Assembly: GCF_900109345.1 (NCBI RefSeq) | Contig: NZ_FNZN01000003.1 | Coordinates: 124,001-188,000 of the forward strand | Source: Maribacter orientalis | GTDB taxonomy: Bacteria > Bacteroidota > Bacteroidia > Flavobacteriales > Flavobacteriaceae | Direction of reading: 5' to 3' | Length of the DNA stretch: 64,000 bases | In this document: piece after piece, positions 42,052 to 51,200 of the stretch | How the letters are laid out: each line of letters opens with the position of its first letter | Numbering within the stretch: position 1 is the first letter of the stretch | Notes under the pieces: model-generated | Told to the model about the DNA's origin: nothing | Database searches by the model: none | What the model saw: the letters and a program-made list of their open reading frames with translations, nothing else | Position numbers and translations under genes: made by a program

Positions 42052-45000
42052 ATGCTTAAAAAAATCACCGCTTTTATTCCAATGGTATTCGGTTTGGTCG
42101 CTTTGACCAGTGCCCAAGAGTCTAAGATTTATACCCACGAACAAAAAGCATTTCAAGACGCCTTAGCGCTTTACAACAACGAACAATATCAAGCGGCACA
42201 GACCATTTTTGATAAAGTCAAAGTGACTTCAAAAGATGAGGAGACGGCTGCCAATAGCGCATATTATGCGGCTAACGCAGCAGTACGACTTAACCAAATT
42301 GGTGCAGATCGTTTAATGGAGGATTTTGTTGAAAAATATCCTACCTCTACAAAACGTAATTCTGCCTTTGCCGACGTGGCAGAGTATTATTTTCAAACCG
42401 GTAAATATCCATATGCCCTAAAGTGGTATGACAAGGTAGACCAGAAGTCATTGTCTCGTGGTGAGATGGACAAGTTTAATTTCAATTATGGATATTCTTT
42501 GTTTTCATCCCGTAAAACAAAAGAAGCAGAAAAGTATCTTGAAAAGGTAACTACTTCTCCAACTTATGGGTCACAGGCCAAATATTACTTGGGTTATATT
42601 TCGTATCAGCAAGATGATTACGAAACTGCCAACCAACGTTTCGACCAAATTACGGATCAAGATGTTCTAGAGGAGAAATTGAGTTACTACCAGGCTGATA
42701 TGAATTTTAAGCTGGGTAAATTTGAAGAGGCTATTGCTTTGGCGAAAAAACAGTTACCAAAATCTGACAGAAAAGAAGTTTCTGAATTGAATAAGGTAAT
42801 TGGCGAGAGTTATTTTAATCTTAAGCAATATGAGAATGCGGTTCCGTATTTAAAGGAATATAACGGTAAAGGAGGCAAGTGGAGTAATACAGATTACTAT
42901 TACTTAGGATATGCCTATTACAAGGGCGGCGATTATGCAAATGCCATTGCTCAATTCAATAAAATTATTGGCGGAACCAACAGCGTTGCACAAAATGCAT
43001 ATTACCATTTGGCAGAGTGTTATTTAAAGTTGGATAAAAAACAGGAAGCTCTAAACGCTTTTAGAAATGCTTCTCAAATGGATTATAGCGCTGAGATTCA
43101 AAAAGATGCATTTTTAAATTATGCACGATTGAGTTATGAGGTAGGTAACGCTTATGAACCCGTTCCACAGGTGATTACAAATTACTTAAAAACCTACCCG
43201 AACGACGAACATCAAGAAGAAATGCAAACCTTGTTGGTAGATTCATATATTACTTCAAAGAACTTTGCCGGAGCCATGAAATTGCTAGAAGAAAATAAAA
43301 ACTATGCTAGTAAATCGGTCTACCAAAAAGTAGCATACTATAGAGGTATCGAACTTTTTATGGAAGGTGATTATGCTGCTGCTTCAGAGAATTTAGCTAA
43401 GTCATTGTCAAGTGCTGAAGATATGCTGTTCAAGGCAAGAGCGAGCTACTGGAAAGCAGAAGCAGATTATTTGTCCAATCGATTTGATGATGCGGTAAAA
43501 GGGTATGCTGCTTTTAAAAATAATCCCTCAGCAAAGAATACAGAAATGTATGCCGACGTAGATTATAGTTTAGCCTATGCGTACTTCAAGCAGAAAAAAT
43601 ATTCAGATGCCATAACTTATTTTAATTCATTCACTGGTAACAGTAATGCTGAAGTAGAGAAATTACACGATGGCTTTTTACGATTAGGAGATAGCTATTA
43701 TGCTACCAGTAAATATTGGCCAGCGATAGAAACATATAACAAAGCGTTAGACTTAACAGGGCCAGAGAAAGACTATGCATCGTATCAAAAGGCAATGAGC
43801 TATGGTTATGTGGATAGGAGTACCAGTAAAATTGAAAACTTAGAATCTTTTGTAAGTCAGTATCCAAGATCAAGCTTTAAAGATGATGCGCTTTTCGAAT
43901 TAGGAAACACCTACATTTCACAAGGTCAAGAGAATAAAGGATTGGAAGCTTACGATCTTTTAATAAAAGAATACAAGGGTAGTTCTTTGGTGCCACAAGC
44001 TTTAATGAGACAAGGTTTGGTTAATTACAACGCCAACAGAAACGAAGCTGCTCTAGTGAAGTTTAAGACTGTTGTTCGTGATTATCCAAAAACACAAGAA
44101 GCAATACAAGCCGTGGCTACGGCAAAATTGGTTTATGTTGATTTAGGGCAGGTAAACGAGTATGCCGATTGGGTTCGTGGTCTTGATTTTGTTGAGGTGA
44201 CCGATACAGAACTAGATAATGCAAGTTTTGATGCTGCTCAAAAACAAAACCTAGAGGGTAATGTTGAGCCTGCTATACGTGCATATGAAAATTACATTCA
44301 GCAATTTCCTAATGGTCTGCATGCCGTTGATGCAAATTTCAGTTTGGCACAATTGTACTTCGGAAAAGGAGAAAAAGAATCGGCTTTACCCTTTTACAAG
44401 TATGTTGCCGACAGAAGTACAAGTGAATATGCAGAGCAAGCATTGACAAGGGTTTGTGAAGTGTATATCGGTAAAGACGATTACAACACTGCATTGCCTT
44501 ATTTATTGAAATTGGAGGGTCAGGCGAATATTCAACAGAATAGAACCTTTGCACGCTCTAATCTAATGAAAGGGTATTATGGGCAACGTAATTATGCCAA
44601 AACAATAGAATATGCTGATAAGGTATTGGCAACTTCAAATATCGATAACCGTATTAAAAGTGATGCGCATATTATGATCGCTAGATCAGCTATCGCTACT
44701 AATAATGAAGCAAAGGCAAAATCTGCCTATGCCGAAGTATTGAAAATTGCTTCTGGCGCGACCGCTGCAGAAGCGCTATACTACGATGCCTATTTTGAGC
44801 ATAACGAGGGTGCTTTTGAAAATTCGAATGTAGCCATTCAAAAACTCGCAAAAGATTATGCGGCTTATAAGGAATGGGGTGGTAAAGGTTTGGTCTTAAT
44901 GGCGAAAAACTATTATGCACTTAAAGATGCTTATCAAGCTACTTACATTTTAGAAAGTGTGATTACCAATTTCAGTCAGTATCCAGAAATTGTTGCTGAT

Positions 45001-45069
45001 GCAAGGGCAGAGCTAGCCATCATCAAATCAAAAGAAGCTCAAAGTAATTCATCGGTTAATCCTAATTAA
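42052..45069 (+). CDS. Exported tetratricopeptide-repeat protein
   Basis: A 1005-residue exported protein with a signal peptide ending at TSAQ. The mature part is made almost entirely of TPR units of about 34-37 residues (for example YYLGYAYYKGGDYANAIAQFNKII and DALFELGNTYISQGQENKGLEAYDLLIKEY). Such long periplasmic TPR proteins act as scaffolds. The gene is divergent from ftsE and 29 bases upstream of an outer-membrane barrel gene. This pair recurs in Flavobacteriia, by my recollection, suggesting that the two form an envelope complex. Function is not established. Confidence 0.85.
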   Translation: MLKKITAFIPMVFGLVALTSAQESKIYTHEQKAFQDALALYNNEQYQAAQTIFDKVKVTSKDEETAANSAYYAANAAVRLNQIGADRLMEDFVEKYPTSTKRNSAFADVAEYYFQTGKYPYALKWYDKVDQKSLSRGEMDKFNFNYGYSLFSSRKTKEAEKYLEKVTTSPTYGSQAKYYLGYISYQQDDYETANQRFDQITDQDVLEEKLSYYQADMNFKLGKFEEAIALAKKQLPKSDRKEVSELNKVIGESYFNLKQYENAVPYLKEYNGKGGKWSNTDYYYLGYAYYKGGDYANAIAQFNKIIGGTNSVAQNAYYHLAECYLKLDKKQEALNAFRNASQMDYSAEIQKDAFLNYARLSYEVGNAYEPVPQVITNYLKTYPNDEHQEEMQTLLVDSYITSKNFAGAMKLLEENKNYASKSVYQKVAYYRGIELFMEGDYAAASENLAKSLSSAEDMLFKARASYWKAEADYLSNRFDDAVKGYAAFKNNPSAKNTEMYADVDYSLAYAYFKQKKYSDAITYFNSFTGNSNAEVEKLHDGFLRLGDSYYATSKYWPAIETYNKALDLTGPEKDYASYQKAMSYGYVDRSTSKIENLESFVSQYPRSSFKDDALFELGNTYISQGQENKGLEAYDLLIKEYKGSSLVPQALMRQGLVNYNANRNEAALVKFKTVVRDYPKTQEAIQAVATAKLVYVDLGQVNEYADWVRGLDFVEVTDTELDNASFDAAQKQNLEGNVEPAIRAYENYIQQFPNGLHAVDANFSLAQLYFGKGEKESALPFYKYVADRSTSEYAEQALTRVCEVYIGKDDYNTALPYLLKLEGQANIQQNRTFARSNLMKGYYGQRNYAKTIEYADKVLATSNIDNRIKSDAHIMIARSAIATNNEAKAKSAYAEVLKIASGATAAEALYYDAYFEHNEGAFENSNVAIQKLAKDYAAYKEWGGKGLVLMAKNYYALKDAYQATYILESVITNFSQYPEIVADARAELAIIKSKEAQSNSSVNPN

Positions 45070-45098
45070 ACAACATGTACACCAGTAAAAGAACACCT

Positions 45099-46850
45099 AT
45101 GTACAACAAACATATAATTACGCTTATTTTTTTGGCTCTTGGCCTTCACGTTAGTTTTGCCCAAGACGATGAAAAAGATTTAGGAACAGAAACAGTGACC
45201 GTTACGAAAGCGTATACACCTACAGTTTCAGATGCCTTTAAAATAAAGTCGGTTCCTAATTTGAACGATTCTATCGTTCTTCAAAAAAAGCCGATTACCT
45301 ATAGTATTTTTTCAGTGCCGGTGGCATCGACATTTACACCGTCTAAAGGAACGGCCTCGAAAGTAGAAAAACTGCCACCGCCACAGTTGTTTAATTCTTT
45401 TGCTTCTTTAGGGGCAGGACTTTATGGTAATGTGTTAGGCGAGTTTTATACCAGTAGAACTATCAATAGAGATGAAAATTTTGATGTTGGTTTTAATCAT
45501 TTATCCTCAAGAGGTGGAATTGATGGAGTGGAATTGAATGACACTTTTTACGATACAAGATTGGATGCTTCGTATGCAAAACGTGACCGCGATTTAGATT
45601 GGGGCGCAGCAATAGGGCTTCAACATCAGTTATACAATTGGTACGGAATTGAACCAGGTGTTTTCAGTGAAGCGGTAATTAGCGGTATCGATGAACGGCA
45701 GAACTATTTTATGGGAGAAGTTGGGGGACACGTTAACATTGAAGATGCCTTTTTTAAGAGAGCCGATTTAAAATACCGTCGCTTTTTTGATGCCGTAAGT
45801 TCAGGGGAGAATAGAGCAATATTTAATACCGGTTTTGAATTTCCGATGAACGAAGAGGTTTTTGCAGTAAAGGCTAAAGTTGATTATGTAGGTGGTACTT
45901 TCGAAAATGCCAGTGTAAGTAGTAGTACCAATGATACCGGTATTTCTTATGGCAATTTACAGGCAGGCATTAATCCGTCATTAAAAATGCTTCGTGATGA
46001 CCTTTCTTTAAATCTTGGTGTGAATTTGGTATACGGAATGGATTTGGAAAATAGCGAAAGTAACTTTTATATTTATCCCGCAGTTACTGCGTCATACAGG
46101 TTGTTAGATGAATCTATAATTGCTTATGGTGGTGTTACCGGAGAATTAAAGCAGAACTCATACTATGATTTAGTAGAGGGTAACCCATATGTTTCCCCGA
46201 CATTATCAATTGCTCCTACCGATAGTCAATATAATGCTTATGTAGGATTTAAAGGTCAGTTATTGCCGAATTTGAGCTATAATGTTAAAGGGTCATATTC
46301 AGCAGAAAATAATAGGCCGTTGTATCGATTGAATCCTAGAAACGATTTCAGGTCAGATGAAAAAGGATACTATTATGGCAATTCATTTGATGTGTTTTAT
46401 GATGATATTAAGACTTTGGGCATATTTGGAGAGTTGAATGTAGATGTGAATCGTAATTTCACTTTAGGGGTAAATGCCGAAATATATGATTACACCACTG
46501 AGACAGGAAACGCAGCTTGGAACTTACCGAATTTAAAAGGTTCATTATTTATGGATTATCAGATTGGTGAGCAATGGTTTATGGGCGCAAACTTATTTTA
46601 TGTTGGCGAGCGTGAAGATTTTTCTTCTTCAGTTGTAGAAAATGTTCAACCAAGTGAATTTCCTGTGACCCTTATTACTTTAAATGGTTATTTTGATGCC
46701 AATGCCCATTTGGGTTATCGATTAGATGACCAACTTTCGTTTTTTATAAAAGGTTCAAATCTTTCTAATAACGATTACCAACGCTGGTCTAATTTTCAAG
46801 TACAAGGTATTCAAGTCTTAGGAGGAGCAACATATAAGTTCGATTTTTAG
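45099..46850 (+). CDS. Outer-membrane beta-barrel partner of the TPR protein
   Basis: About 583 residues from MYNKHIITLIF, giving a signal peptide ending at SFAQ; an ATG at 45075 would add eight residues. A short plug-like N-terminal segment (TETVTVTKAYTPTVSDAFKI) resembles the start of TonB-dependent receptors, but a full plug domain is absent. The rest is a barrel with many alternating strands, ending in GGATYKFDF with the terminal Phe typical of BAM-inserted barrels. It follows the TPR gene closely and is closed by a terminator at 46884, so the two genes form an operon. Confidence 0.8.
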   Translation: MYNKHIITLIFLALGLHVSFAQDDEKDLGTETVTVTKAYTPTVSDAFKIKSVPNLNDSIVLQKKPITYSIFSVPVASTFTPSKGTASKVEKLPPPQLFNSFASLGAGLYGNVLGEFYTSRTINRDENFDVGFNHLSSRGGIDGVELNDTFYDTRLDASYAKRDRDLDWGAAIGLQHQLYNWYGIEPGVFSEAVISGIDERQNYFMGEVGGHVNIEDAFFKRADLKYRRFFDAVSSGENRAIFNTGFEFPMNEEVFAVKAKVDYVGGTFENASVSSSTNDTGISYGNLQAGINPSLKMLRDDLSLNLGVNLVYGMDLENSESNFYIYPAVTASYRLLDESIIAYGGVTGELKQNSYYDLVEGNPYVSPTLSIAPTDSQYNAYVGFKGQLLPNLSYNVKGSYSAENNRPLYRLNPRNDFRSDEKGYYYGNSFDVFYDDIKTLGIFGELNVDVNRNFTLGVNAEIYDYTTETGNAAWNLPNLKGSLFMDYQIGEQWFMGANLFYVGEREDFSSSVVENVQPSEFPVTLITLNGYFDANAHLGYRLDDQLSFFIKGSNLSNNDYQRWSNFQVQGIQVLGGATYKFDF

Positions 46851-46883
46851 AAATACTTGCAAAAAAAATTCACGACTATAGAT

Positions 46884-46918
46884 AAGCCCTTCTAATAATT
46901 GAGAGGGGCTTTTTTTTT
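46884..46918 (+). terminator. Terminator of the TPR-barrel operon
   Basis: An AGCCCTTCT/GAGAGGGGCT stem with one G-T pair and a small bulge is followed by nine T residues, 34 bases after the barrel stop codon. Confidence 0.75.
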
Positions 46919-46971
46919 GTAATGCTATGATTTTGTAGGTTTTATGTACTTTAGAGAACGATTTATGTGTT

Positions 46972-48072
46972 ATGCAATTACGAGATTTATATACAGGAAT
47001 AATTTTTTTTCTACTACTTAGCGTGTCGTATTCTGGCTATTCTCAAAATTTTGTGCGAAATCCTAGTTTTGAAAACTTCATTAACTGTCCCGTTAAATTG
47101 GGTAATCTAGAACTAGATGTTGAAGATTGGAGAATGCCTACCTTGGGTTCTACAGATTATTTTAATGGATGCAGCGAGGCCATGGGAACCCCGAAAAATT
47201 TTAATGGGCAGCAACCTGCAGATTTCGGAGAAGGGTATGTGGGTTTGTATATGTATGCCCCAAACGACTACCGAGAGTATTTACAAGCGACCTTAATTAC
47301 TACACTAAAAAAAGGTGAACACTACTCGATTTCTTTTTATGTGAGTTTGGCAGAACGTTCAGATTTTGCGGTAAAGGAATTCGGAATTAGATTTACGGAG
47401 TTTCCAGTACAGGTAGAAACTAGCCAAGTGTTATCGAGTATGCATTTTTCTAAATTAAAAGGTGATACTTCAAATCAGCTAGAAATTAAATATTCAAAGT
47501 TTTACTCCGACGAAATAGAATGGATAAAGCTTACACAAGAGTTTGTGGCCAATGGTACAGAGAATTATTTGATTATCGGGAATTTTAAGAATAACAAACG
47601 CACTCAAAAATTTCAGACCAAAAGAAAAATCACCAAAGGGTCATACTATTACTTAGACATGGTGTCAGTATATGAAACAAATTCAGAAGACGCGATTTTG
47701 ACCTCTGAAAATCAAGAAAGCTTTAAAATAGATAGCTTGCATGTCTTTAAAGATGTTCATTTCGATTTTAACCGAAGTATTCCTAGAAATTCACATCAAC
47801 GTGAATTAAACTCATTAGTGGCTTACATGAAAGAACATACTAAGCTGAAAATAGCAATAACTGGGTATACCGATAATGTTGGGTCGAATTCATTTAATAA
47901 AATTCTATCACTTAAAAGAGCTGAAGAGGTAGCTCATTATTTAATCAATAATGGAATTGATGAAAGTCGAATAGAATACGCTGGCTTGGGTAGTGTAAAA
48001 CCGATAGCTGATAATACTACAGACGCCGGAAGATTACTCAACCGGCGCGTAGAATTTATTTTAAAAGAGTAA
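46972..48072 (+). CDS. OmpA-family peptidoglycan-binding protein
   Basis: A 366-residue exported protein with a signal peptide (cleavage near SGYSQ). The N-terminal 200 residues form a beta-sandwich-like region beginning NFVRNPSFENF, a pattern common in surface and carbohydrate-binding-like modules. The C-terminal OmpA domain starts near 262 (VHFDFNRS) and contains ITGYTDNVGSNSFNKILSLKRA and NRRVEFIL, the peptidoglycan (diaminopimelate) binding core. It should tether the outer membrane or a surface structure to the wall. Convergent with the NIPSNAP gene, one base apart. Confidence 0.85.
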   Translation: MQLRDLYTGIIFFLLLSVSYSGYSQNFVRNPSFENFINCPVKLGNLELDVEDWRMPTLGSTDYFNGCSEAMGTPKNFNGQQPADFGEGYVGLYMYAPNDYREYLQATLITTLKKGEHYSISFYVSLAERSDFAVKEFGIRFTEFPVQVETSQVLSSMHFSKLKGDTSNQLEIKYSKFYSDEIEWIKLTQEFVANGTENYLIIGNFKNNKRTQKFQTKRKITKGSYYYLDMVSVYETNSEDAILTSENQESFKIDSLHVFKDVHFDFNRSIPRNSHQRELNSLVAYMKEHTKLKIAITGYTDNVGSNSFNKILSLKRAEEVAHYLINNGIDESRIEYAGLGSVKPIADNTTDAGRLLNRRVEFILKE

Positions 48073-48073
48073 G

Positions 48074-48865
48074 TTAATAATCGGAATATTCTGTTGGATA
48101 CAATAGAAAAATGTCTGCATTACTTACAGTGTTGACGTATTTGTCCATTACTGAAATTTCTTTCCATTTATCAGAATCGACAAAATTTTTCCATAAAGCA
48201 TTACGTTTATCCATATCAGAAAATGTAGTCATGTACATTAAATTCGGCATCTTATCTCCTGAAATAACATCGGCATAGAATACGGCATTGAACCCTAAAT
48301 TTTCAAATAGCTCAACTTCGCCACCTTCATTGAACATATCAACTTTTCTATGATACATTGCCTCTGTTGGCCCTTCATAGCTACGTAATTCGTAAACCCT
48401 GTCTTTACGTTCGCCTTCTACAGTGCTAGGTTTCATAACAGGCATATCAGGAAAAGCACGCATTAGAACTGAATTGATTCTTTCGTACGGTTTTTTGTCA
48501 TGAGTGGCATTTATGTAATCGGCACCTGAAGCTAGATGCTCCTTGTCTACGGCAAGCATAGCGTCAAGTTTATCAAACTCTGCCAATGTTTTAAAAGGTA
48601 TTAAAACATAGATTTTATCACTCAATTTAAATTTATCTGGTCGCACCTTAAATACTCCTACGTGTTCAATGCCCATTCTTTTTAATGCAGGTATATAGGC
48701 ATCTTTTAAATAGGTGTCAACCCTTTTTTCTTGATCATCGTCTTTTATAGTGTATGTTTTTAGCTGGTAGTATTCTTTGTTTTGACCATAACCGGAGAAT
48801 GATGAGAATACCGTAAATAAAATTAACATCAACGGTATAAGATGTTTGTTTTTCATGAATTTCAT
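48074..48865 (-). CDS. Exported NIPSNAP-family protein
   Basis: A 263-residue protein with a signal peptide (MKNKHLIPLMLILFTVFSSFSG); the third codon after the first Met is another ATG, so the start is uncertain by three residues. Two NIPSNAP-like ferredoxin-fold units follow: YYQLKTYTIKDDDQEKRVDTYLKDAYIPALKRMG and VYELRSYEGPTEAMYHRKVDMFNEGGEVELFENLGFNAVFY. Family function is unclear. It is divergent from an MFS transporter gene. Confidence 0.8.
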   Translation of the reverse strand: MKFMKNKHLIPLMLILFTVFSSFSGYGQNKEYYQLKTYTIKDDDQEKRVDTYLKDAYIPALKRMGIEHVGVFKVRPDKFKLSDKIYVLIPFKTLAEFDKLDAMLAVDKEHLASGADYINATHDKKPYERINSVLMRAFPDMPVMKPSTVEGERKDRVYELRSYEGPTEAMYHRKVDMFNEGGEVELFENLGFNAVFYADVISGDKMPNLMYMTTFSDMDKRNALWKNFVDSDKWKEISVMDKYVNTVSNADIFLLYPTEYSDY

Positions 48866-48944
48866 TGGTTTAGAATTAGAATTAGAAAGTTAAGGATAAA
48901 ATTACTGATGGCGAAGATGTATTTTTGTTGATAGTAACATTTAT

Positions 48945-50249
48945 ATGTCAAACTTTCTTCAAAAACCACTTATTGATCCTGCCAAAAGCCCCATATTTTA
49001 TGGCTATGTCATACTAATTATAGGTACAATTGGAATTTATTGTAGCATACCAGGTCAAACTATAGGTGTATCAGTATTTACTGATCCCGTAAAAGATGCT
49101 TTAGGGCTTTCTCGAAATCAATTCAGTAATGCCTACATGATCGGTACTATTGTAAGTTCACTCGTCATTGGTAGGGCAGGGGTTTGGTTCGATATGTATG
49201 GTGCCCGATATGTAGCTTTCTTTGCAGCTTTGATTTTAGGGTTGACCTTATTTTTATGTTCTTGGTCTGCACTAATGAGTTCCTATATTAAAGAGTTCTT
49301 ATCGGTAGATACGTGGATAGTGCCTTTTACATTAATGACGGTTTTATTTTTTTTGTTACGTTTTGCTGGTCAGGGAGTTTTGACCATGGCCTCTAGAAAC
49401 GTAATAATGATTTGGTTCGATAAAAATAGAGGCAAAGTAAATTCATTTAGTAGTGTTGCACTTTCCTTCGGCTTTTCATCTTCACCTTTATGGGTCAACT
49501 TCCTTATTGAAGGGTATGGTTGGGAAAGCACATGGCAGTTTATGGCAATTGGGTTATTGGTGTTCAGTATGTTTATTTATACTTTTTACAAAATCTCACC
49601 TGAAAAGCACGGTCTTCTACCAGATGGAGCAAAATCTTTATCTGCAGAGGAAGAAGAGAAAAAAGTAGCACCAAAACAATTTACTCTCGACGAAGCTAAA
49701 AAAGAAAGAGCATTTTGGATGTATGGGCTTACCCTAGCCTTCAACAGCTTTTTTATTACCGGACTCACCTTTCATGTAGTGTCTATTTTTACACATGAAG
49801 GTTTTATGAAGGCAGATGCTATAGCTATATTTCTGCCTGCTTCTGTGGTTGCGGTAACAGTATCTACCTTGTTTAACTTTTTAAGTGATTATTTGCCTTT
49901 AAAACTGTATTTGTATTTAATGTTGTTAGGCGGATTTTTAGCCTCTCTAGGTTTCTTATTCTTATCCACTCCTGCAGGTGTTCCAATGTTAATTACCGGT
50001 TTTGGTATTTTAGGCGGATTTTTCGCAGTTCTAAATGCGGTTGCATGGCCTCGTTTTTTTGGCAGATCTCATTTAGGAAGCATCACCGGAAAGATTATGA
50101 GCTTTTTAATTCTGGCAAGTGCATTGGCGCCTAGTATTTTTAGCTTGTGTTTGTCAACATTTGGGTCATATGAAATGGTAGGTTATTTAGGTTTAGCATT
50201 TTTGCTTTTTCTGGTAATTGGCTCCTTAAAAGCCGATAATCCGCAGTAA
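48945..50249 (+). CDS. MFS transporter
   Basis: A 434-residue inner-membrane protein with about 12 membrane segments and a central cytoplasmic loop (LSAEEEEKKVAPKQFTLDEAKKE). The N-terminal half with GRAGVWFDMYGARYVAF matches the MFS loop 2-3 signature. The SRNQFSNAYMIGTIVSSL segment resembles oxalate/formate and monocarboxylate-type carriers. Substrate unknown; a carboxylate is a guess. Confidence 0.8.
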   Translation: MSNFLQKPLIDPAKSPIFYGYVILIIGTIGIYCSIPGQTIGVSVFTDPVKDALGLSRNQFSNAYMIGTIVSSLVIGRAGVWFDMYGARYVAFFAALILGLTLFLCSWSALMSSYIKEFLSVDTWIVPFTLMTVLFFLLRFAGQGVLTMASRNVIMIWFDKNRGKVNSFSSVALSFGFSSSPLWVNFLIEGYGWESTWQFMAIGLLVFSMFIYTFYKISPEKHGLLPDGAKSLSAEEEEKKVAPKQFTLDEAKKERAFWMYGLTLAFNSFFITGLTFHVVSIFTHEGFMKADAIAIFLPASVVAVTVSTLFNFLSDYLPLKLYLYLMLLGGFLASLGFLFLSTPAGVPMLITGFGILGGFFAVLNAVAWPRFFGRSHLGSITGKIMSFLILASALAPSIFSLCLSTFGSYEMVGYLGLAFLLFLVIGSLKADNPQ

Positions 50250-50281
50250 TTCAATATTTTAAAAAGTTAATGGTTAACAAC

Positions 50282-50313
50282 TTGCAGTTCAAGTAGAAAT
50301 CAAATTATCTTTA
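50282..50313 (+). promoter_or_regulatory. Putative promoter of the NYN-LOTUS gene
   Basis: TTG at 50282-50284 and TATCTTTA at 50306-50313 lie 21 bases apart and resemble the Bacteroidota -33/-7 pair with one mismatch. The ATG follows 15 bases later. Confidence 0.35.
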
Positions 50314-50328
50314 CATAAAACACTTCAC

Positions 50329-51090
50329 ATGGATTTAAATTTAGCAGTACTCATAGATGGCGACAATATACCTTCTGCCTATGTAAAGGAAATGATGGAA
50401 GAAATTGCTAAATATGGTAATCCTACAATTAAGCGGATTTATGGAGATTGGACCAATCCTCGTTTAGGGAAATGGAAAAATGTATTGCTTGAAAATGCTA
50501 TTACTCCTATTCAACAATACGGCTACACGCAAGGTAAAAATGCTACCGATTCAGCAATGATCATCGATGCCATGGATATTCTTTACACGGGTAAGGTAAA
50601 CGGATTCTGTATTGTAAGTAGTGACAGTGATTTTACACGCTTGGCTACAAGATTACGAGAAGCAGGTATGCAAGTTTTTGGAATCGGCGAGCGTAAAACC
50701 CCGAATCCATTTATAGTAGCCTGTGATAAATTTATTTATATAGAGATTTTAAAAGGAAGATCAGAAGAAGATTCATCCGATCCTGTTAATGAAACCCCTG
50801 CAGCCAAGAATGTAGTTGACAAAATAACTCCCAAGGCACTGCGATTGATAGCTACCACTATTGATGATGTTGCAGACGATGACGGATGGGCATTTTTAGG
50901 TGACGTGGGTAGTTTGTTGCAAAAGAAGCAACCAAATTTTGATTCTCGTAATTATGGGTTTCAAAAATTGACTCCCTTGATTAATTCCATTCCACATTTT
51001 GAAATTGAGCGACGAGAAGATTCTAAAGGGCGTAAAAAATTAATTTACGTGAAAATTAAGGAGAAGAATACTTCAAAACCAAAGAAGTAA
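50329..51090 (+). CDS. NYN-domain protein with a LOTUS/OST-HTH domain
   Basis: A 253-residue cytoplasmic protein. The NYN (PIN-like nuclease) domain spans about 1-145, with acidic residues in LIDGDN (Asp10, Asp12), KNATDSAMIIDAMD and VSSDSDFTRLATRL, the usual metal site. A LOTUS/OST-HTH domain follows (about 160-245; WAFLGDVGSLLQKKQPNFDSRNYGFQKLTPLI). NYN domains cut RNA, and LOTUS domains bind RNA or G-quadruplexes. A role in RNA turnover is inferred; the target is unknown. Confidence 0.88.
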   Translation: MDLNLAVLIDGDNIPSAYVKEMMEEIAKYGNPTIKRIYGDWTNPRLGKWKNVLLENAITPIQQYGYTQGKNATDSAMIIDAMDILYTGKVNGFCIVSSDSDFTRLATRLREAGMQVFGIGERKTPNPFIVACDKFIYIEILKGRSEEDSSDPVNETPAAKNVVDKITPKALRLIATTIDDVADDDGWAFLGDVGSLLQKKQPNFDSRNYGFQKLTPLINSIPHFEIERREDSKGRKKLIYVKIKEKNTSKPKK

Positions 51091-51200
51091 CCAACTCTCG
51101 TTAATTATTTTTTCGGGAACATCTATGTTTTTCTTTTTCTTAGAACGAGGTACAAAGCATTGTATTAGTTTTTGTATTTTTCAAATCAAACTTTAAGACT

